The notes beneath the pieces are model-generated. The model ran no database searches, was not told the origin of the DNA, and worked only from the letters and a program-made list of their open reading frames with translations. Shown here piece after piece: positions 24,056-33,535 of a stretch of DNA of 43,237 nucleotides. Within the stretch, counting starts at the first letter, position 1; each line of letters begins with the position of its first letter. Source of the DNA: Betaproteobacteria bacterium (GTDB lineage Bacteria; Pseudomonadota; Gammaproteobacteria; Burkholderiales; SG8-39). The DNA lies in contig SCUF01000022.1 of assembly GCA_004298325.1 (NCBI GenBank), positions 1 to 43,237 of the forward strand, in the 5' to 3' direction. The position numbers were made by a program, and so were the translations under genes.

Positions 24056-25728
24056 GCTTCCCGCATCCGCTCGATCAACCCCGCATGCCGCTCCGTCTGC
24101 TGCAGGCACGCCGCCCGGAACACTTCCGCACCCCCGACCAGCGTGACGCGCTGCCGCGCGCGCGTGACGGCGGTGTAGAGGAGTTCCCGCACCATCACCG
24201 GCCCCGCCGTCTCGGGCAGCACGCACATGAAGGTGTCGAACTCCGAGCCTTGCGCCTTGTGCACCGTGCTCGCCCAGGCGTCCTCGTGCTCGGGCAGGCG
24301 GTTGGGCGCGATGGCGCGCCACGCGTCGCTCGCGCCCGGGAACCACACCGCGAGCTTGCCATCCTCATCCGGCAGGCAGATGCCGATGTCGCCGTTGAAG
24401 AGCCGCAGCATGTAGTCGTTCCGCATCACCATCACCGGCCGGCCCGGATACCAGGGCGAGCGGCCGCCCGGATCGAGCGGATGGTCGAGCTGGGCGCGCG
24501 CGTGCCGCTCCACCATCCGGTTCATCTCGCGCACGCCGCGCGGCGTGTCGCGCACGGCGGAGAGCAGCCTGAAGCGCGCGAAGGCCTTGAACACCGCGGC
24601 CTTGTCGTCCACCCCAGCGCGCAGCGCGGCGAGGTAGGGCGCGTAACCCTCCAGGATCCGTTTGCGCGTGTCGGGCATCAGCTCGGCGCCGGCGTCGTCG
24701 ATCCAGGTCACGCTTTCGTCCGCGCCGTGCTTCATCCAATCGAGCGCGCGATCGGGCTCGCCCGCGTTGATGTCCGCGGCGAGCCGCCCGATCCCGGAAT
24801 CGGCGGCGAAGCGGTAGCTCTCGGTGAACCAGACCACGCTCGCGGCGAGGGGCGAGCCCTCCCGCGCCGACAGCTCGGCGAACACCGAGCCCACCTCCAC
24901 CGCGGCGAGCTGGTCCTTGTCGCCGAGGAACACCAGGCGCGCGCCCCCGGGCACCGCTTCCACGAGCCGCGCGGCGAGCGCGAGATCGAGCATCGAGGCC
25001 TCGTCCACGACCAGCGCATCGAGCGGCAACGGATTGTTCGCGTCGTGGCGGAAACGCCCCGCCTGCGGCGTCACGCCGAGCAGGCGGTGGATGGTGTGCG
25101 ATTCGGAGGGCAGGCGCTCGCGCACGAGCGGGGAGAGGGAAGCCGCGCGTTCGCGCAGGGTATCGAGCATGCGCGCGGCGGCCTTGCCGGTGGGCGCGGC
25201 GAGCGCGATGCGCGCCTGCGGGTTCTCCTGCAGGATGCGCTCGAGCAGCGCCGCCACGGTGGTGGTCTTGCCGGTGCCGGGACCGCCGCTGATGACGGTG
25301 AGCCGGCGGCTCATCGCGAGCGCTACCGCGTGCTTCTGCCAGTCGGGCTTCGCCCCTGGCGCGGGCGGCGCTGCGCCCAACGCGGCGCGGCGAACGAGAT
25401 TTTCCGCGAGGCGCCGCTCGTAATCGAAATAGCGTCGCAGGTAGAGGCGGTTCGCATCGTCCAGCACGAGCGGCAGCGGCTCGCCCTGCGTCATCCCGGC
25501 CATGCCCGAGGCGAGCAGCAGCTCGCGCAGCGCGTCTGCGGACTTGCCTTCGAGCTCGCTCGCGATCGCCGCGAGCGGGATACAGACATGCCCTTCCGCG
25601 GTGGCAAGGCTTGCGCGCCCAGCGGCGACCTTCAGCACCGCGAGCGCATCGATCGATGCGCCGCGGTTCGCCGCCCAGCGCTGCACGTGCTCGGCGAATC
25701 CCGCGGCGAGATCGTTCGGCGTGGTCAT
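24040..25728 (-). CDS. recD: Exodeoxyribonuclease V alpha subunit (RecD helicase)
   Basis: The 562-residue protein is the fast 5'-3' helicase subunit of RecBCD. It has Walker A GGPGTGKTT (148-156), Walker B-like VVDEASMLDLALAARL, the VWFTESYRF segment, and the late SF1 motifs (VMVMRNDYMLRLFNGDIG, ASTVHKAQGSEFD, LLYTAVTRAR). The ATG at 25728 overlaps the recB stop (ATGA). The C-terminus ends LGSE inside a repeat-like motif, so the last residues may have been replaced. It acts in the cytoplasm on double-strand DNA ends. Confidence 0.95.
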   Translation of the reverse strand: MTTPNDLAAGFAEHVQRWAANRGASIDALAVLKVAAGRASLATAEGHVCIPLAAIASELEGKSADALRELLLASGMAGMTQGEPLPLVLDDANRLYLRRYFDYERRLAENLVRRAALGAAPPAPGAKPDWQKHAVALAMSRRLTVISGGPGTGKTTTVAALLERILQENPQARIALAAPTGKAAARMLDTLRERAASLSPLVRERLPSESHTIHRLLGVTPQAGRFRHDANNPLPLDALVVDEASMLDLALAARLVEAVPGGARLVFLGDKDQLAAVEVGSVFAELSAREGSPLAASVVWFTESYRFAADSGIGRLAADINAGEPDRALDWMKHGADESVTWIDDAGAELMPDTRKRILEGYAPYLAALRAGVDDKAAVFKAFARFRLLSAVRDTPRGVREMNRMVERHARAQLDHPLDPGGRSPWYPGRPVMVMRNDYMLRLFNGDIGICLPDEDGKLAVWFPGASDAWRAIAPNRLPEHEDAWASTVHKAQGSEFDTFMCVLPETAGPVMVRELLYTAVTRARQRVTLVGGAEVFRAACLQQTERHAGLIERMREALGSE

Positions 25729-28700
25729 GCGGCGAGCGCCTCCCGGCCGCCGATCAACCGGTCGAGCGCGGCGAGCGCGTCCATGGTCGGGCGGTGGAAC
25801 CAGACGCCGAGCGCGTTGCCTTCGCCGTCGCGCCAATCCGGGCGCACGCCGCGCACGAAGAGATACGCCGCGCCGCCGAAGTGCCTGTCGCAGTCGTAGC
25901 CCGGCAGGCGCCGGCCGAGGTAGCGGTGCAGCGCCACCGAGTACAGGAGGCTCTGCAGGTGGTAGTCGTGCTCGGTCATCGCCGCGGTGACGCGCTCGCT
26001 CGCGTAGTCTTCACGCGCCCAACCGAGGTGGTTCGACTTCCAGTCGAGCACGTACCAGCGGCCGGCGTGTTCGAAGACGAAGTCGATGTAGCCCTTGAGG
26101 TAGCCCTGCAGCGTCTCGAAAGCGAGGCGCCGCACCGGGTAGCCGTGCGCGCGTAGCCACGCGTTGAGGCGCTGCGGATCGAGGCCGGCGGCGGGCAGGT
26201 GGAATCCCAGTTCGTTCAGGCGCCGGTTGCGGGGCAGTGTCCCGAGCACGATGCCGTCCGGCAGTTCGGCTCCGAGCACATCTTGCATCATTGCGCGCAG
26301 CATCTGTGCATGCAGCGCCGAACCGCCGCGCTGCGGATGCTGCGCGAGGGCGCGCCCGATCGCATCGTCCCAGGTCGCGGAATCGGTGAAATCGGCGTGC
26401 TCGAAAGCCGCGTGCACGCAATCGCCTGCCGAAGGGCCGCGCGGGAAACGCAGGATGTCGTGCGCCGGCAGTTCTTCGGCCGGTGCGGAGGCGGCAGGAA
26501 TCGCAGCGCGCGCATCGTGATCGGAGGCGGCGGATTCCTGCTCGGCGCCGTGCGCGAGCGCGGTGAAGCTGCCGATGCGCCAGCCCGGGTCGATGTGCTT
26601 CGGGGCGGGCCGCGCCGCGAGGCTCTCGGGCGAGGCGCCGGGCAGCGCGAGCGCCGCGCCGCGCTCGAGCGGCAAGTCGGCGAGGCGGATGTGCGGCTTG
26701 GCGGCATCGGCGATGCGCTGCCACGCCTGCTCGATGTCCTGCGCGGCCATTTCCTGCTTCTGCCAGTCGGCATACGAAAGACCGCCTCCGGCGGCGAGCC
26801 AGTTGAGCAGGCTTTTCGTGCTCTGCTTCGGCGTCGGATCGCCATTGCCGTGCGCGTAGAGGTAGCACCCGGCCACGAGATAGCAGCGGTGCACCGCGCG
26901 CGTGAGCGCGACGTAGGCAAGCCGCACGTCCTCGGCGGCCTGCTCCTCACGGCGGCGCTGCTTGATCTCCTTGTCATCCTTCGCATCGGGGCAAAAATCG
27001 ATCACGCCGTTGCCATCTTCGTCGTGATACTCGACCACGTCCGGCTCGCCGCGGCTCGAGCGGTAGCCGTCCCAGAGGAACGGGCAGAACACGATGCCGT
27101 ATTCGAGGCCCTTCGCCTTGTGGATGGTGACGACCTGGACGAGGTTGCGGTCCGACTCCAGCCGCACCTGGGCCTCTTCGCCCGCGGCGGCTTCCGCGCG
27201 CTGCGTGGCGAGCCAGCGCGCGAGCGCGTCCGGCGCCGGATGCGCGATGCAAGCGCGGTGCAGCAGCTCGCCGAGGTGCAGGAGGTTGGTGAGCCGGCGC
27301 TCGCCGTCGGCGTGCGCAAGCAGCCGCCGGCTCACGCCCGCCTCGTCCATCCAGCGCCGCAGCATGAAGCCGAAGCCGCGCGCAAGCCAAACCTTTCGCA
27401 GCTCGTCGAAGCGCGCGGTCCACGCGGCGAGCGCGGCGTCGTCGCGCGCGATGGCTTCGATCTCGCCGGCGGCCGCGCCCATCAGCTCGGTGGCGAGCGC
27501 CGCGAGGAGCCGTGCCTCGCGCGCGGGCTCGAGGATCGCGGCGAGCACCTGCCCGAGGTCCCCGGCTTCGTGCGAGGCGAAGACGCTCTGCTGCGAAAGC
27601 TCCACGCTGCCGATGCCCAGCAGCGCGAGCGCCTGCTTCACCCAGCTGCCCTGGCGGTGGCTGCGCACCAGCACCGCGATGTCCTTCGCGCTCAACGCCT
27701 CGCCCCCGATCCTGATGCGTCCCGCAGCGCCCTCGTTCAGCAGCCGCGAGATCTCGCCCGCAGTGGCCTGCACCGCGAGTTCCTGCGCGCGCTCGCGCGG
27801 GATGTAGTCGCCGCCCGCCTGCGGCAGGCGCCAGAGGCGGAGCGGCGCGTCGAGGTTCCTGCGTTCGCTCTCGTCCGCGAAGGCGAGCCGCGGCTTCTCG
27901 CCGAGCGTCACCGCGTGATACGCGACCCCCTGCAGGATGAAGCCGCCGGGATTGGCGCCGAAGAGCGCGTTGCAGGCGCGGATCAAGCCGTCGACCGAGC
28001 GCTGGTTGGCGGCGAGCGTGTGTTGGTCCTGCGCGCGCGCCTTCGCCTGCAGGTAGGTGTGCAGGTCGGCGTTGCGGAAGCTGTAGATCGCCTGCTTGGG
28101 ATCGCCCACGAGGAAGAGCGGGCCGCGCGCGCCGGTCTCGCCGGGAGAATCGTAGATCGCCAGGAAAATCGCGCACTGCAAAGGATCGGTGTCCTGGAAC
28201 TCGTCGATCAGCGCGGCCGGGTAGCGCTTGCGCAGTGCCCCGGCGAGCCAGGGACGCGCGCCGTTGCGGAGCGCGTCCCAGGCGTTGTAGAGGATGTCGT
28301 CGAACGCGACCACGCGCCGGTCGCGCTTCTTCCGGCGCAGCTCGCCGCCCGCCTGCTGCGCCATGTCGCGCAGGAGGCGCAGGCGCTGGCGCGCGAGCTG
28401 CTCCAGCATGCTCCGACGTAATGCAACCAGTCTCTGTGCAGCGTCAAAAAACGCGTGATGCGGCGGCGTCATTTTCGACTTCTTCTTGTCGTCGAGATTG
28501 CCGGCAGTCAGCAGTTCCGTCTTGCCTTTCCTGTCAATACCGCTCAGCAGCGGATTGCCGCCAGCGAGCCATGCATCCCATGCCGCTGCGCTTCTTGCAA
28601 CGCGGGACTCGTCGTAAGAATTGCCCTTGAGCGAGGAAAGTCCGGCGACAAGGGTCGCCATGGCCTCGGATCGATCTCGTTGCCAGATCTCGCGCGCCGT

Positions 28701-29390
28701 CGCGAATGCGGCGTCAAGCTCCGGTCTGAGCGGCTCAGGCGGAAGATCGAGATCGTCGGGCCAGATCACGCGCGAGAGCGGCTTCGCCTGCACACGTTTC
28801 AGGACCTTCGCCCAGGTCTCGGGCGAATCCTTCGCCTCGCCGAGCCAGGCGGCGAGATCGCCGTCGCCCTGCGTGCCCGCCACCTCGCGGCGCCAGAAAT
28901 CGGCCACCGCCTCGTGGCGCAGATCCGCATCGTCCTCGATCAGCTCCAGACCGTAGGGCAGGCCCGCGGCGAGTGGTGTGTCGGCGAGCGCGCGCTGGCA
29001 GAAGGCGTGGATGGTGTAGATCGCTGCCTCGTCGAAGGTGCCGAGCGCGGCTTCGAGGCGCTTTTCCATCTCGCCGCGCGTGCAGGCGCCTGTCGCTTCC
29101 AGCGCCTCGACCAGTCGCGGCACGAACGGGTCGCCCGAACCCGCGCGGCCGCGCAGGAAGTCGAGCGCTTCGGCGATGCGCGCGCGGATGCGCTCGCGCA
29201 GCTCGGCGGTCGCTGCGTTGGTGAAGGTGACCACCAGGATCTGCTGCGCTTCCAGAGCTCGCTCGAGGAGCAGCCGCAGATAGAGGCCGCAGATGTTCCA
29301 GGTCTTGCCGGTGCCCGCGGAGGCCTCGATCAGGTTGACGCCGTCGAGGTCGCAGCCGAAAACGTCGAGCGCTCGCGGGGCGCGGCTCAC
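25725..29390 (-). CDS. recB: Exodeoxyribonuclease V beta subunit (RecB helicase-nuclease)
   Basis: The 1221-residue protein has N-terminal UvrD-type helicase motifs, with Walker A ASAGTGKT (23-30), LVVTFTNAATAELRERI, ALIDEFQDTDPLQ, FLVGDPKQAIYSFR and VQVVTIHKAKGLEY. The C-terminal RecB nuclease domain contains YIDFVFEHAGRWYVLDWKSNHLG, including the D-x-K active-site residues. The GTG at 29390 overlaps the recC stop (GTGA) and gives the standard N-terminus; longer frames run into recC. It performs 3'-5' unwinding, cutting and RecA loading. Confidence 0.95.
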   Translation of the reverse strand: MSRAPRALDVFGCDLDGVNLIEASAGTGKTWNICGLYLRLLLERALEAQQILVVTFTNAATAELRERIRARIAEALDFLRGRAGSGDPFVPRLVEALEATGACTRGEMEKRLEAALGTFDEAAIYTIHAFCQRALADTPLAAGLPYGLELIEDDADLRHEAVADFWRREVAGTQGDGDLAAWLGEAKDSPETWAKVLKRVQAKPLSRVIWPDDLDLPPEPLRPELDAAFATAREIWQRDRSEAMATLVAGLSSLKGNSYDESRVARSAAAWDAWLAGGNPLLSGIDRKGKTELLTAGNLDDKKKSKMTPPHHAFFDAAQRLVALRRSMLEQLARQRLRLLRDMAQQAGGELRRKKRDRRVVAFDDILYNAWDALRNGARPWLAGALRKRYPAALIDEFQDTDPLQCAIFLAIYDSPGETGARGPLFLVGDPKQAIYSFRNADLHTYLQAKARAQDQHTLAANQRSVDGLIRACNALFGANPGGFILQGVAYHAVTLGEKPRLAFADESERRNLDAPLRLWRLPQAGGDYIPRERAQELAVQATAGEISRLLNEGAAGRIRIGGEALSAKDIAVLVRSHRQGSWVKQALALLGIGSVELSQQSVFASHEAGDLGQVLAAILEPAREARLLAALATELMGAAAGEIEAIARDDAALAAWTARFDELRKVWLARGFGFMLRRWMDEAGVSRRLLAHADGERRLTNLLHLGELLHRACIAHPAPDALARWLATQRAEAAAGEEAQVRLESDRNLVQVVTIHKAKGLEYGIVFCPFLWDGYRSSRGEPDVVEYHDEDGNGVIDFCPDAKDDKEIKQRRREEQAAEDVRLAYVALTRAVHRCYLVAGCYLYAHGNGDPTPKQSTKSLLNWLAAGGGLSYADWQKQEMAAQDIEQAWQRIADAAKPHIRLADLPLERGAALALPGASPESLAARPAPKHIDPGWRIGSFTALAHGAEQESAASDHDARAAIPAASAPAEELPAHDILRFPRGPSAGDCVHAAFEHADFTDSATWDDAIGRALAQHPQRGGSALHAQMLRAMMQDVLGAELPDGIVLGTLPRNRRLNELGFHLPAAGLDPQRLNAWLRAHGYPVRRLAFETLQGYLKGYIDFVFEHAGRWYVLDWKSNHLGWAREDYASERVTAAMTEHDYHLQSLLYSVALHRYLGRRLPGYDCDRHFGGAAYLFVRGVRPDWRDGEGNALGVWFHRPTMDALAALDRLIGGREALAA

Positions 29391-32300
29391 AGGCGCGGGT
29401 CCGTGACGTGTTGGCGCAGCGGCTTGAGGACGCGCTCGGCCAGCTCGATGAAGCGCGCATCGAGCGGATCCGTCACGCCGCGCAGTGCGAGCCGGTAGGC
29501 CGGGTCGGCGCTCTCTCCGAAGGCGGGATTTTTCCAGTGCTGCCACCGGCCTTTCGCCTTGCCGAGGTCGCCGTCGCCCGTGACGTAGGCCCAGGCGCTC
29601 TTCGGAAAAAAATGGAGCGGAGCCTGCAGCCCCTCGCGATAGAGCGCCATCAGTTCCGCCAGCCGCTCGCGCGCCTCGACGTACGGCTGAAGCTCATAGA
29701 AGCCGTTGCGCGAATGCCAGCGGGTGACGGCGGGACCTTCCAGGGTGGCGCAGAGGAAAAGGTGCGCGATCCAGCCGGCGAGGTAGTCGGTCGCTCGCAC
29801 GTCGTCGTAGCGCAGCCGCACCAGCCGCCCTGAATGCAATTCGCCTACCGCACCCTCCAGTCGCCAGGATTCGCCTTCGAACTCGAATTCGAGCGCGGCG
29901 GCGTGCGGCTGCGGTGGTGCGCCGCCGATGTCCTCCTGCAATCCCTGGACGAACGTCCGCAGCTGCCGGATTTCGGCTGCGAGCGCGGCGTCGCCGAGCG
30001 GCCCGGACGGAAACTCGTTCCCCCCGCGCGCGAGCGCGAGAAGCGCCTCCTCGCCCGCCCCTTCGAGCGCGGGCGCGAGCAGCCGCTCGGCCATCGCCTG
30101 GCGGCCGGGCCATTCGGGGAGGAACGGCTCGTCGTCGGGCAGTTCCGCGGCCTGCTCGGGCATCGCGATGCCGAGGCGCTGCCTGAGGAGATAGCGGCAG
30201 GGATTGGCGAAGAACTGGCGCAATTGCTCCAGCCGCACCACGCGCCACTCGGGCTCCGGTGACGCAAGGGGCATGGGGAAAAACGGCAAGCCCGGATCGG
30301 GCGCCTCGTCGTCATCCGCGTCGCCGGCAAGCGGTTCTGGCGAGGGCGGCGTGAAGGCCTGCGCGCGCAGCGCCTCGCAATACTCGGCGTTGAAGCTGCG
30401 CTTCTTCGGATCGGCGTCCGATGCGAAATACTCGGGCGAGAAAGGTTGCAGCGGGTGCTCGATGACGAGCCGCCTGCGGATCGCTTCCTCGCCTTCTACA
30501 TCCCTGCTGCAGGCGCGCACCGCGTAATCGAGCAGTTCCGCGATCAGCACCGAGGGCGGCTTCGGGCTGTTGTCGCGCACGCTGCGGCCCGTGTAGCTCA
30601 AGTAAAGCCGCTCGCGCGCGGAGAGCAGCGAATCGAGAAAGAGGTTGCGCTCGTCCGTGCGCCGCTGGCGGTCGCCGCGCTGCGGCGCGAGCGCCATGAG
30701 GTCGAACTCGAGCGCGCGCGCCGCGGTGGGGAAATTGCTGTCGTCCAGCCCCACGGCGCAGACGATGCGGTAGGGGAGATTGCGGAGGCTCGAGATGGAG
30801 GAGAACGTGACGCGGCCCGAGGGCACGCCGCCGCGCGCCGGATCGTCGAGCAGCTCGCCGAGCGCGGACTGGACCACCTCGAGCGGCACGGGGTCCTTCA
30901 GCCCGCCGCGTTCCATGTGGTCCTGCAGGTCGGCGAGCGCCCGGCGCACGACGCGGAAGTCCTCCGCCCATTCGATGGCATCAAGGGCGAGGCGCTCGAG
31001 CGCACCGCCAAGGACCTCCCGCCAGCCCGCCGCGTCGTGCGGCCGGCGCCAGTCGCGCCGCAGGCGTCGCAGTTCCTCCACGAAGCGCCAGAAGGCGCCG
31101 AGCGCGAGCGCCTCCTGTCCCTCGGGGTTGCCGGCGCCGATGCGCCCGTCCACGCACGCGGTCGATTCGCCCATGGCGTAGGCAAGATAGAGCCGCTGCA
31201 ATCCGTCGGCGAAACTGTGAAATTCGCTTGCGGGCAGGCCGAACGCCTTGCGCTCCTCGCCCTCGAGCGCCCAGCGGATGCCCGCCTGCTCGATCCAGAC
31301 GCGGATCGCCTCGAGATCGGACGCGTGCAACCCGAAGCGCGCCGCGACCGGCGCCTGCATCAGGAGGTCGAACACTTCGCTCGCCGGATGGCGGCCCGCG
31401 GTGAGCGCCACCACGTCGCAGAGCGCGCGCGCGATGGGGTTCGAGCGGCGCTGCGGCTGGCCGGTGATGGCGTAAGGGATGTAGCGGCCGTGCGGCGCGG
31501 TGCCGAACACCGCGTCGATGAGCGGCGCGGCGTCCTCCAGCTGCGGCGTGACGACGAGGATCTCCTGCGGCTTAGGCGGGTTCGGGCCTGCGAAGAGCGC
31601 GAGCAGCTGGTCGTGCAGCACCTCCAGCTCGCGCGTGAGCGAGTGGCAGACGTGCACCTCGAGGCTGCGGTCGTCCTTGGCCAGCGTTACGGAGCCGGCC
31701 TGCAGTTCCTTCAATTCGAGGATCGCGTCCTGGATGCGGCCGAGCAGCGTCTCGCGGCCGCTCGGCTCGAACGCACTATCCGTCACCTCGATCTCGCTTT
31801 CGCCGGAATAGAGTAGATCGATATGCGCCTGCGTCTGCTTGCCCCAGGCGGCGAGCAGGCTGTTGCCGACCTCGTGATGCTCTGCTTTGCCCTTGGCTGC
31901 GAGCCAGCTGAGGCGCTTGCGGTCGACCACCTCGAACCAGTACTCCTGGCAGGGATTGAGCACGTAGAGCTGCAGGCGCGTCACGCGCGAGAGCTGGCGC
32001 AGCATGTGCAGATACAGCGGCGGCAGCGAGGGCAGGCAGAAGACGTGCGCCGATTCGGGCAGCCCCGCCGCCGCGAGCGCTGCGTGGTCCATGGACTCGA
32101 TCTTGCGGAAGAACGTGACCGAGGGGTGCTCGGTGGCGGCGCCGATCTCGGCCGAGATACGGCGCCACAGCGCCGCCTGCCAGGCTTCGTCCTCTTTGCC
32201 GGTGGCGTCGAGCCCCTCGATCGGGGCGCGCTTTTTCGCGGACCAGGCGGCGAGGAAGTGCGGTCGGTAGGTGATGTAGTGCTCGATCAGCTGCGCGATG

Positions 32301-32680
32301 CGCCGCGCGAGGTCGAGGCGCATGACCGCGTCGGCGCCCTCGAGGTAGCTCTTCAACCGCGCGTGTTTGCCGGTGAACTTGGCGTCGCCCAGCGCCTCGT
32401 AAACACGCCACGCGAGCACGTCGGGCGCGAAGGGTGAATCCCGCTCCACGTCCACGATGAGCGCGATCTGCTTCCACAGCCATTGCCCGAGATAGGAAAA
32501 CTCGACGTTCGCGCAGATGCCGTACCGGTCGGCGATCGTCAGCTCGATCTTCCGGCCGATCGCCGTGCTGGGGATGATGATCTGCTGCGCAGAAAAGGGG
32601 TCAGGACCCTTTTCGTGGAGCTGCTGAAGCAGGTCCTCGAGCAGGAGTTCGAACCGGTTGGAGAAGGAGACGTGGAGCAT
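29387..32680 (-). CDS. recC: Exodeoxyribonuclease V gamma subunit (RecC)
   Basis: The 1097-residue protein starts MLHVSFSNRFELLLEDLL and has IIPSTAIGRKIELTIADRYGICANVEFSYLG, the typical RecC N-terminus. It lacks intact ATPase motifs, as expected for the helicase-like scaffold that recognises Chi. Later segments (FSSISSLRNLPYRIVCAVGLDDSNFP, ERLYLSYTGRSVRDNS) are well conserved. It is the first of three overlapping genes (recC-recB-recD). Residues 23-30 are encoded by a perfect inverted repeat. Length is normal. Confidence 0.95.
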   Translation of the reverse strand: MLHVSFSNRFELLLEDLLQQLHEKGPDPFSAQQIIIPSTAIGRKIELTIADRYGICANVEFSYLGQWLWKQIALIVDVERDSPFAPDVLAWRVYEALGDAKFTGKHARLKSYLEGADAVMRLDLARRIAQLIEHYITYRPHFLAAWSAKKRAPIEGLDATGKEDEAWQAALWRRISAEIGAATEHPSVTFFRKIESMDHAALAAAGLPESAHVFCLPSLPPLYLHMLRQLSRVTRLQLYVLNPCQEYWFEVVDRKRLSWLAAKGKAEHHEVGNSLLAAWGKQTQAHIDLLYSGESEIEVTDSAFEPSGRETLLGRIQDAILELKELQAGSVTLAKDDRSLEVHVCHSLTRELEVLHDQLLALFAGPNPPKPQEILVVTPQLEDAAPLIDAVFGTAPHGRYIPYAITGQPQRRSNPIARALCDVVALTAGRHPASEVFDLLMQAPVAARFGLHASDLEAIRVWIEQAGIRWALEGEERKAFGLPASEFHSFADGLQRLYLAYAMGESTACVDGRIGAGNPEGQEALALGAFWRFVEELRRLRRDWRRPHDAAGWREVLGGALERLALDAIEWAEDFRVVRRALADLQDHMERGGLKDPVPLEVVQSALGELLDDPARGGVPSGRVTFSSISSLRNLPYRIVCAVGLDDSNFPTAARALEFDLMALAPQRGDRQRRTDERNLFLDSLLSARERLYLSYTGRSVRDNSPKPPSVLIAELLDYAVRACSRDVEGEEAIRRRLVIEHPLQPFSPEYFASDADPKKRSFNAEYCEALRAQAFTPPSPEPLAGDADDDEAPDPGLPFFPMPLASPEPEWRVVRLEQLRQFFANPCRYLLRQRLGIAMPEQAAELPDDEPFLPEWPGRQAMAERLLAPALEGAGEEALLALARGGNEFPSGPLGDAALAAEIRQLRTFVQGLQEDIGGAPPQPHAAALEFEFEGESWRLEGAVGELHSGRLVRLRYDDVRATDYLAGWIAHLFLCATLEGPAVTRWHSRNGFYELQPYVEARERLAELMALYREGLQAPLHFFPKSAWAYVTGDGDLGKAKGRWQHWKNPAFGESADPAYRLALRGVTDPLDARFIELAERVLKPLRQHVTDPRL
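32592..32614. repeat. Perfect inverted repeat inside the recC 5' coding region
   Basis: GAAAAGGG (32592-32599), a seven-base loop GTCAGGA and CCCTTTTC (32607-32614) form a perfect eight-base stem. It encodes RecC residues 23-30 (EKGPDPFS). A hairpin this close to the start codon could affect translation, or it may be a captured dispersed repeat. Confidence 0.5.
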
Positions 32681-32765
32681 GGGCGCAAACGGAGATTATC
32701 GCGAACCCGCAGGCTCACCCCGCGAGCCTGCGCGCATTACGCAGGCGGCTTCGGCAAGGCCGCGA

Positions 32766-33437
32766 TCAGCGCAGCAACTCGTACTTCCCGCCGCGCTCCA
32801 GCGCCCGCCGATAAGCAGGCCGGGCGTGGATGCGCACGAGGAAGTCCATCAGTTTCGGGCGGCTGCGATCGAGGCCGCCCCGCACGGCCGCGGCTTCAAG
32901 CGGAAAGCTCATCTGGACATCGGCTGCGCTGAAGTCGTCTCCGGCGAACCACGGGCGGGCAGCCAGTTCGGACTCCATGAAATCGAGGTGCGTGCGGATG
33001 TTCGGCTCGATGAAGCCGCGCCTGGCCTTTCCCGCGATCGCCTTCGCCACCGGGCGCACGAAGAACGGCATCGGCGCCGATTCGATGCGGTCGAACACCA
33101 GCTTCAGGAGCAGCGGCGGCATCGCCGAGCCCTCGGCGTAGTGCATCCAGTACGTGTAACGCAGGCGCTCGGGCGTCCCGGGCGCGGGCACGAGCCGGCC
33201 GCCGCCGTACTGTGCGACGAGGTATTCGATGATGGCGCCGGACTCGGCGAGCGTCAGGCCGCCGTCCGTGATCACCGGCGACTTGCCCAGCGGATGCACC
33301 TTGCGCAGCCCGGACGGGGCGAGCATCGTCTTCGCGTCGCGCTGGTAGCGCTTCACGTCGTATTCCAGGCCCAGTTCCTCGAGCAGCCACAGCACGCGCT
33401 GCGAGCGGGAGTTGTTCAGATGATGCACGACGATCAT
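32766..33437 (-). CDS. Glutathione S-transferase family protein
   Basis: The 223-residue protein has the thioredoxin-like N-terminal domain (MIVVHHLNNSRSQRVLWLLEELGLEY), the cis-proline loop with LGKSPVITDGG, and the glutathione-contacting LAESGAIIEYL. A helical C-terminal domain follows, with PWFAGDDFSAADVQMSFPL. Active-site residues near SRSQR are typical of beta-class-like enzymes without a catalytic cysteine. Substrate unknown. The gene is 85 bases upstream of recC on the same strand and might share transcripts, but no functional link is implied. Confidence 0.9.
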   Translation of the reverse strand: MIVVHHLNNSRSQRVLWLLEELGLEYDVKRYQRDAKTMLAPSGLRKVHPLGKSPVITDGGLTLAESGAIIEYLVAQYGGGRLVPAPGTPERLRYTYWMHYAEGSAMPPLLLKLVFDRIESAPMPFFVRPVAKAIAGKARRGFIEPNIRTHLDFMESELAARPWFAGDDFSAADVQMSFPLEAAAVRGGLDRSRPKLMDFLVRIHARPAYRRALERGGKYELLR

Positions 33438-33535
33438 GGCAGCCGCCTGGAGCCGGACACGGGCGGTAGTTTACGGTCTGCACCGAATCCCGCAGGGTTC
33501 TTCACGCCGCGAGACCGATCAAGTAAGGTAACCGC

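Noticed and set aside
27330-27350. Third copy of the 22-bp hairpin repeat, suggested by GGCTCACGCCCGCC in recB
   Set aside because: Only the first half matches, it lies in conserved recB coding sequence, and it has no stem partner.
26199-28421. Long plus-strand open frame opposite recB
   Set aside because: It is antisense to conserved recB helicase and nuclease motifs, with no recognisable protein features.
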